Below are positions 34,243 to 43,629 of a DNA stretch of 58,711 nucleotides, in pieces. The stretch covers positions 1-58,711 of the forward strand of contig NZ_VORY01000021.1 of assembly GCF_007997295.1 (NCBI RefSeq), in the 5' to 3' direction. The first letter of the stretch is position 1. Each line of letters begins with the position of its first letter. The notes beneath the pieces are model-generated. The model did not search any database. It saw only the letters and a list, made by a program, of their open reading frames with translations, and had not been told where the DNA came from. Made by a program: the position numbers and the translations under genes. This stretch comes from Gillisia hiemivivida. Its GTDB lineage: Bacteria > Bacteroidota > Bacteroidia > Flavobacteriales > Flavobacteriaceae.

Positions 34243-34581
34243 ATGAAGAACTACAACTTAGACGACGTAATAGAAATGGCTGGTGGGGATGACGATTTTG
34301 TGAAGATAATTGTTCAAACATTTTTGGAAGAAATTCCGCCAGATGTAGCTTCAATGTCTGAAGCTATTTCTAGCAGTAATCCCGCATTAGCCTATCAATA
34401 TGCCCATAAGATGAAGCCTAATCTTCAGCTTTTTGGCTTGAATCAGATGGATAATATATTAGTGATCGAGGCTTGGTCTAAAGGAAAGGAGCGCGAAACA
34501 AATGCTCGGGATGCGGGTGAAAAGATATCCGCTAAGGTTAGATTGGCAGAAAGAGAGTTGAAAAATGATTTTACCATCTAA
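34243..34581 (+). CDS. Stand-alone histidine phosphotransfer (Hpt) protein
   Basis: 112 residues, one helical-bundle domain. It starts [17 protein letters not shown], continues T-F-L-E-E-I-P and carries the phospho-histidine motif Y-A-H-K-M-K-P-N with H55. The Lys at position 56 and the G-L three turns later are the usual Hpt features. It abuts the FAH-family stop and shares one base with cinA. No kinase is next to it; the hybrid kinase at 7925 lacks an Hpt domain and is a possible partner, but that link is an inference. Confidence 0.85.
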   Translation: MKNYNLDDVIEMAGGDDDFVKIIVQTFLEEIPPDVASMSEAISSSNPALAYQYAHKMKPNLQLFGLNQMDNILVIEAWSKGKERETNARDAGEKISAKVRLAERELKNDFTI

Positions 34582-35831
34582 TGATTGCAGAAATAATTAC
34601 AATTGGAGATGAGATTCTCATTGGTCAAATTGTAGATACTAATTCTGCACATATTGCCCAAGAGCTCAACAAGATTGGTGTCTCTGTACATCAAATCACT
34701 TCTGTAGAAGATGAGCGTCAACATATCCTTACTACTCTTAAAGAGGCTTCCAAACGCGCAGATATCATTTTGATCACTGGTGGGTTGGGTCCTACTAAAG
34801 ATGATATTACCAAAAAGGTATTATGTGAGTTTTTTGAAGATTCTCTGGTTAGAGATGATGATGTTTTAATGCATATTGAGTCTATTTTTGCTAAATATAT
34901 TAGCACCCCTATTTCAGATCTTAACAGGGAACAAGCGCTAATGCCTTCAAAAGCAATTGCGCTACACAACGAGTATGGGACAGCTCCTGGCCTGTGGATG
35001 AAAAAGGATGAAAAGGTTTTTGTTGCTATGCCTGGGATCCCATACGAGATGAAATCATTGATGGAACGTGAAGTCTTACCAAGATTGATAAAGGAGTTTA
35101 AGAGGCCATTTATCTATCATAAGACCATTAGAACCTATGGACTAGGGGAAAGTGCCATTGCGCAAAGATTAGAGGGCTGGGAGAACAACCTTCCTGTTCA
35201 TATTAGACTTGCTTATTTGCCAAATTTTGGTACTGTGAGGTTAAGACTTTCAGGAAAAGGACTTAACGAGGAGGAGCTTAAATCTTCTATTGAAAAAGAA
35301 TTTGAAAAGATCTATCCGATCTTGCACGACATAATTTCTGATGTTAATGGAGAGAATGAAGATATCAGCATCACAATTAGGGAATTATTGAACACGAAAA
35401 ATCAATTTTTATCTGTTGCAGAGAGTTGTACAGGAGGGGAGTTAGCGACAAAATTCACTATAAATCCTGGAGCATCTACCTTTTTTAGAGGCGGGATTGT
35501 GACCTATGCGACGGATACTAAAGAAGATATTTTGAATGTTCCTCATGCTATTATCGAGAAAAACACTGTGGTTAGTGCGGAGGTTGCAGAAGAAATGGCA
35601 CGGAATTCTAAGCTGATTTTTAAATCAGACTATGCTATTGCGACCACAGGAAATGCTGGACCCGATAAAGGTGACAGTGATAAAGAGGTCGGGACGGTAT
35701 TTATTGGAATTGCTACTCCAGAGAAAGTTTTCTCTGAAGAATTCAAATTTGGAAAAAGTAGGGAGCAGGTAGTAAAAAAAACAGTGAATAAAGCCTTGGA
35801 AATGTTGCTCAAAGAGTTACTTTCTAAATAA
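34581..35831 (+). CDS. cinA: CinA-like protein (competence/damage-inducible)
   Basis: 416 residues. The N-terminal molybdopterin-binding (MoaB/MogA-like) domain contains I-G-D-E-I-L-I-G-Q and [12 protein letters not shown]. The C-terminal PncC/CinA domain begins near residue 270 and has [10 protein letters not shown] and A-T-T-G-N-A-G-P. In the family this domain deamidates nicotinamide mononucleotide, and the N-terminal domain can hydrolyse ADP-ribose. It therefore fits NAD recycling. Start codon and Hpt stop overlap as TAATG. The operon exo-FAH-Hpt-cinA ends before the L28 gene, whose promoter starts anew. Confidence 0.95.
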   Translation: MIAEIITIGDEILIGQIVDTNSAHIAQELNKIGVSVHQITSVEDERQHILTTLKEASKRADIILITGGLGPTKDDITKKVLCEFFEDSLVRDDDVLMHIESIFAKYISTPISDLNREQALMPSKAIALHNEYGTAPGLWMKKDEKVFVAMPGIPYEMKSLMEREVLPRLIKEFKRPFIYHKTIRTYGLGESAIAQRLEGWENNLPVHIRLAYLPNFGTVRLRLSGKGLNEEELKSSIEKEFEKIYPILHDIISDVNGENEDISITIRELLNTKNQFLSVAESCTGGELATKFTINPGASTFFRGGIVTYATDTKEDILNVPHAIIEKNTVVSAEVAEEMARNSKLIFKSDYAIATTGNAGPDKGDSDKEVGTVFIGIATPEKVFSEEFKFGKSREQVVKKTVNKALEMLLKELLSK

Positions 35832-35989
35832 AATATATATCAGAAGTATTTGATATCAAAACAACTAGAATGCATCTTAGTGATAAACAGTAAATAAGCT
35901 ATAAAAAATTTTATTTTTATGTTGGCAGTTACTTAAAAAAATCGTTAATTTGCAGCCTGTTTTGAAATAACAAGATAAAGAATAGTACA

Positions 35990-36229
35990 ATGTCAAGAGT
36001 TTGTGAACTTACAGGTAAAAAAGCAATGGTTGGGAACAATGTTTCTCACGCCATGAATAAAACCAAGCGTAAATTTAATATCAATTTATTAAAAAAACGT
36101 TTTTATATTCCCGAAGAAGATAAGTGGGTAACCCTAAAAATATCTGCTTCTGCATTAAAGAACATCAATAAAAAAGGGATCTCTGCTGTCATGAAAGATG
36201 CTAGAGAAAAAGGATTTTTAAACAAATAA
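35990..36229 (+). CDS. rpmB: 50S ribosomal protein L28
   Basis: 79 residues, typical L28: [11 protein letters not shown] near the start, [14 protein letters not shown] and the C-terminal basic region. It is the first gene of rpmB-rpmG-DUF4295. A near-consensus TTAATTTG lies about 40 bases upstream of the ATG. The message is probably shared with rpmG 25 bases downstream. Confidence 0.97.
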   Translation: MSRVCELTGKKAMVGNNVSHAMNKTKRKFNINLLKKRFYIPEEDKWVTLKISASALKNINKKGISAVMKDAREKGFLNK

Positions 36230-36254
36230 TCCTAAACCATAAAGACACGAGAAA

Positions 36255-36437
36255 ATGGCAAAGAAAGGCAATAGAATTCAGGTTATCTTAGAATGTACAG
36301 AGCATAAAGAATCTGGTAAACCAGGTACTTCAAGATATATTTCAACAAAAAATAAAAAGAACACGCCAGACAGATTGGAGTTAAAGAAATTTAACCCTAT
36401 TCTTAAGAAAATGACGGTTCATAAAGAAATTAAATAA
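36255..36437 (+). CDS. rpmG: 50S ribosomal protein L33
   Basis: 60 residues, L33 family: [16 protein letters not shown], then [12 protein letters not shown]. It has one cysteine and lacks the C-x-x-C pairs, so it is the zinc-free form. It lies between rpmB and the DUF4295 gene. Confidence 0.97.
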   Translation: MAKKGNRIQVILECTEHKESGKPGTSRYISTKNKKNTPDRLELKKFNPILKKMTVHKEIK

Positions 36438-36445
36438 TATAAGTC

Positions 36446-36598
36446 ATGGCAAAAAAATCAGTAGCATCGTTACAAACTGGATCTAAGAGATTATCAAAAG
36501 CCGTTAAAATGGTGAAATCTTCAAAAACTGGCTCTTATACTTTTGTTGAAAGTATTATGATTCCAGAGCAAGTAAATGACTTTTTAGCTAAAAAATAA
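36446..36598 (+). CDS. DUF4295 small ribosome-associated protein
   Basis: 50 residues from ATG 36446 to TAA 36596-36598: M-A-K-K-S-V-A-S-L-Q-T-G-S-K-R-L, V-K-M-V-K-S-S-K-T-G-S-Y, E-S-I-M-I-P, with nine lysines. This is the DUF4295 family found only in Bacteroidota, always directly after rpmG. I recall that the Flavobacterium johnsoniae ribosome carries an extra large-subunit protein named bL38 and think it is this family, but cannot confirm that from the sequence. It starts eight bases after rpmG and ends in a strong terminator. Confidence 0.88.
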   Translation: MAKKSVASLQTGSKRLSKAVKMVKSSKTGSYTFVESIMIPEQVNDFLAKK

Positions 36599-36616
36599 GT
36601 TATTTTAAAATATTTT

Positions 36617-36652
36617 AAAAGCCGTCCAGAGCCATCTGGACGGCTTTTTCTT
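36617..36652 (+). terminator. Terminator after the rpmB-rpmG-DUF4295 operon
   Basis: AAAAGCCGTCCAGA and TCTGGACGGCTTTT pair around GCCA, followed by TTTCTTTTT. The stem is GC-rich and perfect. Confidence 0.9.
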
Positions 36653-36723
36653 TTTATGTATATTTACGCATGAATTTGTGCTGATTCTAGGTTTGACTTC
36701 AGCAAGAAAACCATCCAAGAGAA

Positions 36724-37680
36724 ATGAGTTTATTTAAAAAAATATTTTCCAAAGAGAAAAAAGAAACCCTGGATAAAGGACTAGAGAAATCTAAAACCAC
36801 CTTTCTTTCTAAGATGAGTAAAGCCGTTGCCGGTAAATCTACTGTGGACGACGATGTTTTAGATGATCTTGAAGATGTATTGGTAAGTAGTGATGTAGGT
36901 GTTGCAACCACGATTAAGATAATTAAGAGAATAGAAGAACGTGTAGAGCGTGATAAATATTTAGGGACAGCCGAGCTTAATGAAATATTAAGAGAAGAAA
37001 TTGCCGGATTGCTTTCTGAAACAGAAACAGGTTCTGGAAATGGATTTGATTTCGATAATTCCAGTAAACCATATGTAATTATGGTAGTTGGTGTGAATGG
37101 GGTAGGAAAAACTACTACTATCGGGAAATTAGCACATCAATTTAAAAAGGACGGTAAAAAAGTGCTTTTAGGTGCAGCAGATACTTTTAGAGCTGCCGCT
37201 ATAGATCAACTTCAAGTTTGGGCAGATAGAACCGGAGTGCCAATTGTAAAACAAAAAATGGGGAGTGATCCCGCTTCTGTTGCTTTTGATGCAGTAGAAG
37301 TTGCTGTGAAACAAGATGTAGATGTGGTTATCATAGATACAGCAGGAAGGTTGCATAATAAAGTGAACCTTATGAATGAGCTTACCAAGGTAAAAAGGGT
37401 AATGCAAAAAGTAATTCCTAACGCACCTCATGAAGTATTGTTGGTTTTGGATGGCTCTACAGGGCAGAACGCTTTTGAACAGGCTAAACAGTTTACAGCG
37501 GCGACAGAAGTAACTTCTCTTGCTGTAACTAAATTGGACGGAACAGCTAAAGGTGGTGTGGTGATTGGAATTAGCGATCAATTTAAAATACCTGTTAAAT
37601 ATATTGGAGTTGGGGAAAGACTGGAAGATCTTCAAGTATTCAATAAATTTGAATTTGTAGATTCGTTCTTCAAAAAATAG
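36724..37680 (+). CDS. ftsY: Signal recognition particle receptor FtsY
   Basis: 318 residues. The short charged A domain (K-E-K-K-E-T-L-D-K-G-L-E-K-S-K) leads to the N domain and the SRP GTPase domain: V-G-V-N-G-V-G-K-T-T-T-I-G-K-L, D-T-F-R-A-A-A, D-T-A-G-R-L and T-K-L-D-G-T-A-K-G-G. FtsY receives ribosome-SRP complexes at the membrane. The short acidic region is common in Bacteroidota. Its own promoter must lie between the preceding terminator and 36724. Confidence 0.98.
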   Translation: MSLFKKIFSKEKKETLDKGLEKSKTTFLSKMSKAVAGKSTVDDDVLDDLEDVLVSSDVGVATTIKIIKRIEERVERDKYLGTAELNEILREEIAGLLSETETGSGNGFDFDNSSKPYVIMVVGVNGVGKTTTIGKLAHQFKKDGKKVLLGAADTFRAAAIDQLQVWADRTGVPIVKQKMGSDPASVAFDAVEVAVKQDVDVVIIDTAGRLHNKVNLMNELTKVKRVMQKVIPNAPHEVLLVLDGSTGQNAFEQAKQFTAATEVTSLAVTKLDGTAKGGVVIGISDQFKIPVKYIGVGERLEDLQVFNKFEFVDSFFKK

Positions 37681-37735
37681 TAGTTTCTATATTTTTCTGC
37701 TTAGAAACCTTGAATTTTAATATTTTTTATATAAT

Positions 37736-39370
37736 ATGAAACAGTTTTTACTCTCCCTCTCCTTATTATTAGTTATTGCTTGTAAAGAGGAGTCAAAACA
37801 ACAAAGTTCTGTACAACCAGTTCAGGATACTACAAAAGTTGCTGATTTTAGAGAATTCAAAGTCTTGGATTCAAAATATATCCAATCAGATTCTATCTGG
37901 GCTCCATTCATTAAAGAATTAGAAGCTTTTTCTGAAGATAGATATGATCAATTATTGCCACTTATCTTGGATCAAGATATTCCTAGTTTGCAAAAAGCGA
38001 TAGCTTCAAACACTTTTACCTACGAGGAACTAGTGTTGTTTTATTTAAAACGCATTCAGAAATATGACAGAAATAATGACTTGAGTCTAAATTCTGTTAT
38101 TTCATTAAATCCGAATGTTTTACAAGAAGCTCGCGTTAAAGACCAAGGGCTTAAAAATAAAATGATGAAGCATCCAATTTTTGGAATTCCAGTGCTTCTA
38201 AAAGACAATATCAATACAGCAAACATGCCTACTACGGCGGGTGCTATTGCTTTAACCAAAAACATAACTGAAGACGCTTTTATAGTGAAGCGTCTAAAAG
38301 AAAACGGCGCTCTTATCTTAGGGAAAGCCAATCTAAGCGAATGGGCATATTTCTTTTGTGGAGATTGTCCTAGTGGATATTCTGCAGTTGGAGGCCAAAC
38401 ATTAAATCCTTACGGAAGAAGAATCTTAGATACAGGTGGTTCCAGTTCCGGAAGTGCGGTCTCTGTTGCGGCAAATTTCGCTGCGGGTGCAGTAGGATCT
38501 GAGACTGCAGGTTCTATTTTATCTCCTGCAAGTCAGAACTCTTTAGTGGGTTTAAAACCAACAATTGGGGTACTAAGCAGAGGGGGAATTATTCCAATTT
38601 CCAGTTATTTAGATACTCCTGGGCCTATCACTAAAAATGTAAGAGACAATGCTATCTTGTTTTCTGCGATGTCTGGAAGAGATTCACAAGATCCAGCTTC
38701 TGTAGAAAACAAAAACAACACTTCTAATTATTATGAAGATCTAGCTGAAGTTTCTCTAAAAGGGAAACGTTTTGGCGCTCTAAAATCTTTGATGGAAGAT
38801 ACTCTTTATGTAGCGGCTATAAATGATCTTAAATCTGCAGGTGCTGAAATAGTTGAGTTTGAAGGAGAGGATCTAGATCTTCCAAACTTTACTAGATTCC
38901 TTAATTTAGAGATGAAGAGAGATCTTCCTGTATATTTCAAAAAATATGGAAATAAGGATTTATCTTTTAAGACTGTGAAGGATGTGGTTGCTTATAACAA
39001 TACAGATACTTTAATGCGTTCACCTTATGGGCAGAAATTGTTTGATGGAATAGTGGCAGATTCTGCTACTCCTGAAGAATTTGCAGCTATTCAGGATACG
39101 TTAATCACAAATGGGAAACGCTTTTTTGAGGTGCCTATGAAAGCTCATAATTTAGATGGAATTCTCTCCATAAATAATTACCATGCGGCATATGCTGCGG
39201 TTGCTAAATATCCAGCTATTACTGTTCCTATGGGATATGCAGAAAATAAGGCTCCAAAAGGCTTAACATTTATTGCCAGACCATACCAAGAAGCAGCTCT
39301 ATTTAGTTGGGCTTTGGCCTATGAAAAAGCCTCAAACAAAAGAGTTTCACCTTTAAATTATAAAAATTAG
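37736..39370 (+). CDS. Lipoprotein amidase of the AS (amidase signature) family
   Basis: 544 residues with a lipoprotein signal (lipobox V-I-A-C, Cys16). The Ser-cisSer-Lys triad is present: K156 in P-V-L-L-K-D-N-I, the serine pair in T-G-G-S-S-S-G-S-A (S236/S237) and the nucleophile in G-S-E-T-A-G-S-I (S260). The enzyme is therefore likely to hydrolyse amide bonds at the cell envelope. Peptide amidase or N-acyl substrates are possible, and the exact one is unknown. It is followed one base later by a small membrane protein gene. Confidence 0.92.
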   Translation: MKQFLLSLSLLLVIACKEESKQQSSVQPVQDTTKVADFREFKVLDSKYIQSDSIWAPFIKELEAFSEDRYDQLLPLILDQDIPSLQKAIASNTFTYEELVLFYLKRIQKYDRNNDLSLNSVISLNPNVLQEARVKDQGLKNKMMKHPIFGIPVLLKDNINTANMPTTAGAIALTKNITEDAFIVKRLKENGALILGKANLSEWAYFFCGDCPSGYSAVGGQTLNPYGRRILDTGGSSSGSAVSVAANFAAGAVGSETAGSILSPASQNSLVGLKPTIGVLSRGGIIPISSYLDTPGPITKNVRDNAILFSAMSGRDSQDPASVENKNNTSNYYEDLAEVSLKGKRFGALKSLMEDTLYVAAINDLKSAGAEIVEFEGEDLDLPNFTRFLNLEMKRDLPVYFKKYGNKDLSFKTVKDVVAYNNTDTLMRSPYGQKLFDGIVADSATPEEFAAIQDTLITNGKRFFEVPMKAHNLDGILSINNYHAAYAAVAKYPAITVPMGYAENKAPKGLTFIARPYQEAALFSWALAYEKASNKRVSPLNYKN

Positions 39371-39371
39371 G

Positions 39372-39653
39372 ATGCCTAAAACCAATTTCAAGGCAATTAT
39401 AAGTAAGATCATTGTGTTCTACAGTGTGTTTTATGTGATAATGAAATTAATTGCCATCCTTTTTGATGATGTTTGGGTGCTTCCCAATCTAATTTTAGCT
39501 TTACCTTTTTTGCTTTTCGCAATAATTGGAGGTTTGCTTATAAAAAAAGAGAGCTTTTCATGGATCTTCGTTATAACAGGAGTATTGGTGATAAGCGCTA
39601 TCAGGTATTATGAGGCTGAATGGGTAGTTGCTCTGCACGAGTATTTTACTTAA
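39372..39653 (+). CDS. Small membrane protein, unknown
   Basis: 93 residues with three hydrophobic helices at about 10-28, 35-55 and 63-78. The helices are separated by short charged loops, and the C-terminus (Y-E-A-E-W-V-V-A-L-H-E-Y-F-T) is likely outside or peripheral. I recognise no family. It starts one base after the amidase stop, so the two are probably co-transcribed and perhaps co-translated, with this protein assisting or regulating the amidase. That link is an inference. Confidence 0.7.
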   Translation: MPKTNFKAIISKIIVFYSVFYVIMKLIAILFDDVWVLPNLILALPFLLFAIIGGLLIKKESFSWIFVITGVLVISAIRYYEAEWVVALHEYFT

Positions 39654-39697
39654 TATATAGAAAACCGCTAATCTTCTTTTAATCAATTTTTAGGTTG

Positions 39698-39705
39698 TAT
39701 CTTTG
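39698..39705 (+). promoter_or_regulatory. -7 element of rimO
   Basis: TATCTTTG matches TAnnTTTG exactly and lies about 60 bases before the rimO ATG, giving a leader of roughly 50 bases. A good upstream TTTG is not visible at the expected spacing. Confidence 0.55.
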
Positions 39706-39765
39706 CAGCCGTTTTCCGCTACCACTATTTTTGTAATAGGCGGGAATTCAAAAAGGTATTAGGTT

Positions 39766-41118
39766 ATGAGAACAAAGTCCAGAAGAAAGAATAAGATTAA
39801 TGTAGTGACACTTGGTTGTAGTAAGAATGTTTACGACAGTGAGGTGTTAATGGGGCAGCTTCTTGCAAACGATAAAGAAGTTGTGCATGAAGAAGAAGGA
39901 AATATTGTTGTAATTAATACTTGTGGATTTATAGATAATGCCAAGGAAGAATCTGTAAACACTATTTTGGAATATGTTGCAAAAAAGCAAGAAGGAGAAG
40001 TAGATAAGGTTTTTGTAACAGGATGTTTGAGTGAAAGATACAAACCAGATCTTCAGAAGGAAATTCCAGATGTAGATCAATATTTTGGAACCACAGAATT
40101 ACCAGAATTATTAGCGGCTTTAGAAGCTGACTATAAGCACGAACTTTTAGGAGAGCGTTTAACTACAACCCCCAAAAATTACGCCTATTTAAAGATTGCC
40201 GAAGGTTGTGATAGACCTTGCTCTTTTTGTGCAATCCCACTAATGCGTGGAAAACATAAATCTACTCCCATAGAACAATTGGTTAAGGAAGCAAAAGGTT
40301 TAGCGGCTAATGGCGTTAAAGAATTGGTGTTGATCGCGCAAGATCTTACATATTATGGTCTGGATATTTATAAGAAAAGAAATCTTGCAGAGTTGTTAGA
40401 AAACCTTGTGCAGGTAGAAGGAATAGAATGGATTAGGTTGCATTATGCATTCCCAACAGGTTTCCCAATGGATGTGTTGGATGTGATGAATAGAGAACCT
40501 AAGATCTGTAATTATCTAGATATTCCATTGCAACATATTTCTGACGATCTTTTAAAATCTATGAGACGTGGAACAACTCATGAAAAGACCACTAAACTTC
40601 TAAAAGATTTCAGAAAAGAGGTTCCAGATATGACTATCAGAACGACTTTGATCGTTGGTTATCCGGGAGAAACGGAAGAGCATTTTCAGGAATTAAAAGA
40701 GTGGGTTAAAGAAATGCGTTTTGAGCGTTTGGGTTGTTTTACCTATTCTCATGAAGAAAATACGCATGCCTACAATCTAGAAGATGATGTGCCACAAGAA
40801 GTGAAACAACAGCGAGCTAATGAGATCATGGAAATTCAATCTCAAATCTCTTGGGAATTGAATCAGGAGAAAATAGGCCAAACCTTTAAAGTTATCATAG
40901 ATAGAAAAGACGGGAATCATTTTATTGGTAGAACCGAATTTGATTCACCAGATGTAGATAATGAAGTTCTTATTGATGCTACAGAGATTTACCTGAAAAC
41001 AGGTGAGTTCTATGATGTTAAGATAAATGAAGCAGCAGACTTTGACCTATACGGAACTCCGGTGAATGCAGATGTTTCTAAGCCCGTTAGGAAAGAATTA
41101 AAGATAAGGACATCATAA
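39766..41118 (+). CDS. rimO: Ribosomal protein S12 methylthiotransferase RimO
   Basis: 450 residues. The N-terminal UPF0004 domain has cysteines in V-T-L-G-C-S-K-N, I-N-T-C-G-F-I and V-T-G-C-L-S-E. The radical-SAM core has C-D-R-P-C-S-F-C, and the C-terminal TRAM domain contains R-T-E-F-D-S-P-D-V-D-N-E-V. The S-K-N and L-M-R-G features separate it from MiaB. It methylthiolates Asp in ribosomal protein S12. It is monocistronic; the next plus gene is separated by a terminator. Confidence 0.96.
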   Translation: MRTKSRRKNKINVVTLGCSKNVYDSEVLMGQLLANDKEVVHEEEGNIVVINTCGFIDNAKEESVNTILEYVAKKQEGEVDKVFVTGCLSERYKPDLQKEIPDVDQYFGTTELPELLAALEADYKHELLGERLTTTPKNYAYLKIAEGCDRPCSFCAIPLMRGKHKSTPIEQLVKEAKGLAANGVKELVLIAQDLTYYGLDIYKKRNLAELLENLVQVEGIEWIRLHYAFPTGFPMDVLDVMNREPKICNYLDIPLQHISDDLLKSMRRGTTHEKTTKLLKDFRKEVPDMTIRTTLIVGYPGETEEHFQELKEWVKEMRFERLGCFTYSHEENTHAYNLEDDVPQEVKQQRANEIMEIQSQISWELNQEKIGQTFKVIIDRKDGNHFIGRTEFDSPDVDNEVLIDATEIYLKTGEFYDVKINEAADFDLYGTPVNADVSKPVRKELKIRTS

Positions 41119-41262
41119 TTAATAGAAGTTTGGTTACAATAGCTTAATCATTGCTTAATTTTTAGTTGACATATATCTTAGATATAACAAGGATATTTGG
41201 AATGTCTTAAGAAATTAAGTCAATTTCGTAAAATCTTTAGTTTTTGTCGACTTCGATTTATG

Positions 41263-41296
41263 AAAAAGCCGTCCCCAAAAGGACGGCTTTTATTTT
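41263..41296 (+). terminator. Terminator after rimO
   Basis: AAAAAGCCGTCC and GGACGGCTTTTA pair around CCAAAA, followed by TTTTAAAT. It isolates the phosphate locus from rimO. Confidence 0.85.
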
Positions 41297-41308
41297 AAAT
41301 AACTAATT

Positions 41309-41347
41309 TTGACTTAAGGGTAACTTCCAAGTAACATTAACTTAACA
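41309..41347 (+). promoter_or_regulatory. Candidate Pho box upstream of the porin-pst locus
   Basis: Four hexamers repeat with an exact 11-base period: TTGACT (41309), GTAACT (41320), GTAACA (41331), TTAACA (41342), each separated by five bases. The 11-bp period and TTAACA-like unit match the layout of Bacillus PhoP boxes and resemble the E. coli Pho box geometry. A weak -7-like CACATTTG follows at 41357. Confidence 0.6.
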
Positions 41348-41386
41348 TTGGAGTCGCACATTTGCACCGACAAAAACAAAAAGATA

Positions 41387-42589
41387 ATGAAATTAAAATG
41401 GTCCATGTTACTTGTTTTCGGATTGGTGACTTCTTATTTTTCACAAGCGCAAGATATCACAAACAACAAATTTGGTAAAGGTTTGGTAAACGTTGTAGCA
41501 AAAGATAGCTCTTTTAGCTTAAAATTTGCAGCGCGCTTTCAATCTTTGTACACAGGAAGCTGGGATTTTGCAAACAACGATAATTTAGAAAATGGAGTAA
41601 GCCAATTTTCAATTAGAAGAGCACGATTAAAATTTGAAGGTTTTGCTTATTCTCCAAAAGTAACTTATAAAATAGAGTTAGGATTATCTAACAGAGATAT
41701 TAGCGGGGCTTCAGAATTTACTAGCAATGCACCAAGATATATTCTAGATGCTGTTTTAAAGTGGAACTTCTATGAGAATTTTGAATTATGGGCTGGGCAA
41801 ACTAAACTTCCCGGGAACAGAGAGCGAGTTATTTCTTCAGCAAACTTACAAACGGTAGATCGTTCCTTAGTGAACAGCGAATTTAACGTAGATCGGGATA
41901 TGGGATTCCAATTACACCATTTTACTAATTTTGGTGAAAATGTTATTGTGAGAGAAGCATTGGCAATTTCTCAGGGTGAAGGTAGAAATGTAACTTCAGA
42001 AAACCTTGGTGGATTTCAATATACAGGACGAGTAGAAATACTTCCTTTTGGAGATTTCGATGATTATTCCGGAGCAGATCTTGATAGGGAAGAAACTCCT
42101 AAATTGGCCTTGGGTGTAAGTTACGATCATAATGTTAATGCGGTAAGAACAAGATCTAATAGTGGAAGCTATATGACCACAGATACCGGTTTTTTTGAAA
42201 CCGATATAAACACGTTCTTTGTAGATGGAATTTTTAAATATCAAGGATTCTCTGCAATGGCCGAATATGCTAAAAGAACCGCAGATATTCCAGTTGCTTT
42301 AAATTCTGATGGTACTCCAACAGGAAGAGTGGTAGAAGTAGGAGATGGTGTTAACGCACAGGCAGGTTATTTATTTAAGAACAATTATGAAATTGTAACT
42401 AGATACACGCAGGTTACCTTAGATGAAGCTTTAACCGGAGAAGGGGTAGAGAATCAGTATACTTTAGGACTTTCAAAATATATTGTGGGTCATAAATTAA
42501 AAGTTCAAACAGATGTAAGTTGGAACGATTACGAGGACAATGCAGACAATAGCTTATCATATAGATTACAAATAGACATTCATTTTTAA
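41387..42589 (+). CDS. OprO/OprP-like phosphate-selective porin
   Basis: 400 residues from ATG 41387; a longer TTG start is less likely because the residues before M-K-L-K-W-S-M-L-L-V-F-G are not a signal. The signal peptide ends near S-Q-A-Q. The mature part has the trimeric porin pattern F-S-L-K-F-A-A-R-F-Q, Q-F-S-I-R-R-A-R-L-K-F-E-G, W-A-G-Q-T-K-L-P-G-N-R-E-R and R-L-Q-I-D-I-H-F at the C-terminus, which fits the final beta strand. Located directly before pstS and after the candidate Pho box, it is most likely the outer-membrane phosphate uptake channel. Confidence 0.9.
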   Translation: MKLKWSMLLVFGLVTSYFSQAQDITNNKFGKGLVNVVAKDSSFSLKFAARFQSLYTGSWDFANNDNLENGVSQFSIRRARLKFEGFAYSPKVTYKIELGLSNRDISGASEFTSNAPRYILDAVLKWNFYENFELWAGQTKLPGNRERVISSANLQTVDRSLVNSEFNVDRDMGFQLHHFTNFGENVIVREALAISQGEGRNVTSENLGGFQYTGRVEILPFGDFDDYSGADLDREETPKLALGVSYDHNVNAVRTRSNSGSYMTTDTGFFETDINTFFVDGIFKYQGFSAMAEYAKRTADIPVALNSDGTPTGRVVEVGDGVNAQAGYLFKNNYEIVTRYTQVTLDEALTGEGVENQYTLGLSKYIVGHKLKVQTDVSWNDYEDNADNSLSYRLQIDIHF

Positions 42590-42602
42590 AAATAACTAAA
42601 CC

Positions 42603-43544
42603 ATGAAAAAAGTATTATTAATTGCAATTTTATCTTTCGCTGTTATTTCTTGCGGAAATAATAAAGGTCAGGATAAAAAAGGAGGAGAGTCTGGAACGAT
42701 ATCTATAGATGGATCTAGTACGGTGTATCCTATTACTGAAGCTGTTGCTGAAGAATTTAGAGCAGTAAAACCTGAAGTAGATGTTACTATTGGAGTTTCT
42801 GGAACTGGAGGAGGTTTCCAAAAATTTGGAAGAGGAGAGATCAATATTTCAGATGCTTCAAGACCAATTAAAGCTGAAGAAGCTGCCGTCGCTAAAGAAA
42901 ACAATATCAATTATGTAGAATTGGAAGTCGCTTACGACGGACTTGCAGTTGTAATTAATCCTGAAAATGATTGGGCTACTTCTTTTACAGTAGAAGAGTT
43001 GAAAAAGATCTGGGAGCCGGCAGCACAAGGGAAAATAAAAAAATGGAACCAAATAAACCCAGCTTGGCCAAATGAAGAAATTCATTTATTCGGACCTGGT
43101 GTTGCTTCTGGAACTTTCGATTATTTTACTGAAGCTATCGTTGGAAAAAGTGGATCTAGTAGAGGTGATTTTACTGCCAGTGAAGACGATAATGTATTGG
43201 TACAAGGAGTTGCAGGTGATAAATACGGATTAGGATTTTTTGGATTGGCTTATTACGAGGCTAATTCAGATAAATTAGCCTTAGCTTCTGTAGATGGCGG
43301 AAATGGTCCGGTTAAACCTTCTACTGAAACTGTAAAGAATGGAACTTATACTCCATTATCCAGACCCTTATATATTTATGTAAACAGTTCTTCTCTTAAC
43401 AATCCTGACGTTGTGGAATTCGTAAGATTTTATTTAGAAGAAGCTGGAGCTTTAGCTAAAGATGTAGGGTATATTGCAATGACAAAAGAAGAATATGCTG
43501 CACAAATGGAAAAATTCAATAAGTTTGTGGCGGATAATAAATAA
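42603..43544 (+). CDS. pstS: Phosphate-binding lipoprotein PstS
   Basis: 313 residues, lipoprotein with Cys17 in V-I-S-C-G-N-N. The phosphate-binding loops are visible: [16 protein letters not shown] and [10 protein letters not shown]. It captures phosphate in the periplasm and delivers it to PstCA. The ATG is 13 bases after the porin stop, so both are probably on one message. An internal hairpin follows at 43604, before pstC. Confidence 0.97.
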   Translation: MKKVLLIAILSFAVISCGNNKGQDKKGGESGTISIDGSSTVYPITEAVAEEFRAVKPEVDVTIGVSGTGGGFQKFGRGEINISDASRPIKAEEAAVAKENNINYVELEVAYDGLAVVINPENDWATSFTVEELKKIWEPAAQGKIKKWNQINPAWPNEEIHLFGPGVASGTFDYFTEAIVGKSGSSRGDFTASEDDNVLVQGVAGDKYGLGFFGLAYYEANSDKLALASVDGGNGPVKPSTETVKNGTYTPLSRPLYIYVNSSSLNNPDVVEFVRFYLEEAGALAKDVGYIAMTKEEYAAQMEKFNKFVADNK

Positions 43545-43603
43545 ATTAATCTGAAAATAAAGAATTATTTCTAAGAAGACTTAAAGTTCCTAAAAGCTGA
43601 ATT

Positions 43604-43629
43604 AACCTGACCAAATATTGGTCGGGTTT
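43604..43629 (+). terminator. Hairpin between pstS and pstC (attenuator or RNA stabiliser)
   Basis: AACCTGACCAA and TTGGTCGGGTT form an 11-bp stem with one G-U pair around a 3-base loop. The tail TTCAG is only weakly U-rich, so it may stop part of the transcripts or protect the pstS end. Either fits higher PstS levels than PstCAB. Confidence 0.6.

Noticed and set aside
41348-41386. TTG start extending the porin N-terminus by 13 residues
   Set aside because: The added residues are not signal-like and the TTG falls next to the Pho-box repeats and in the promoter zone.
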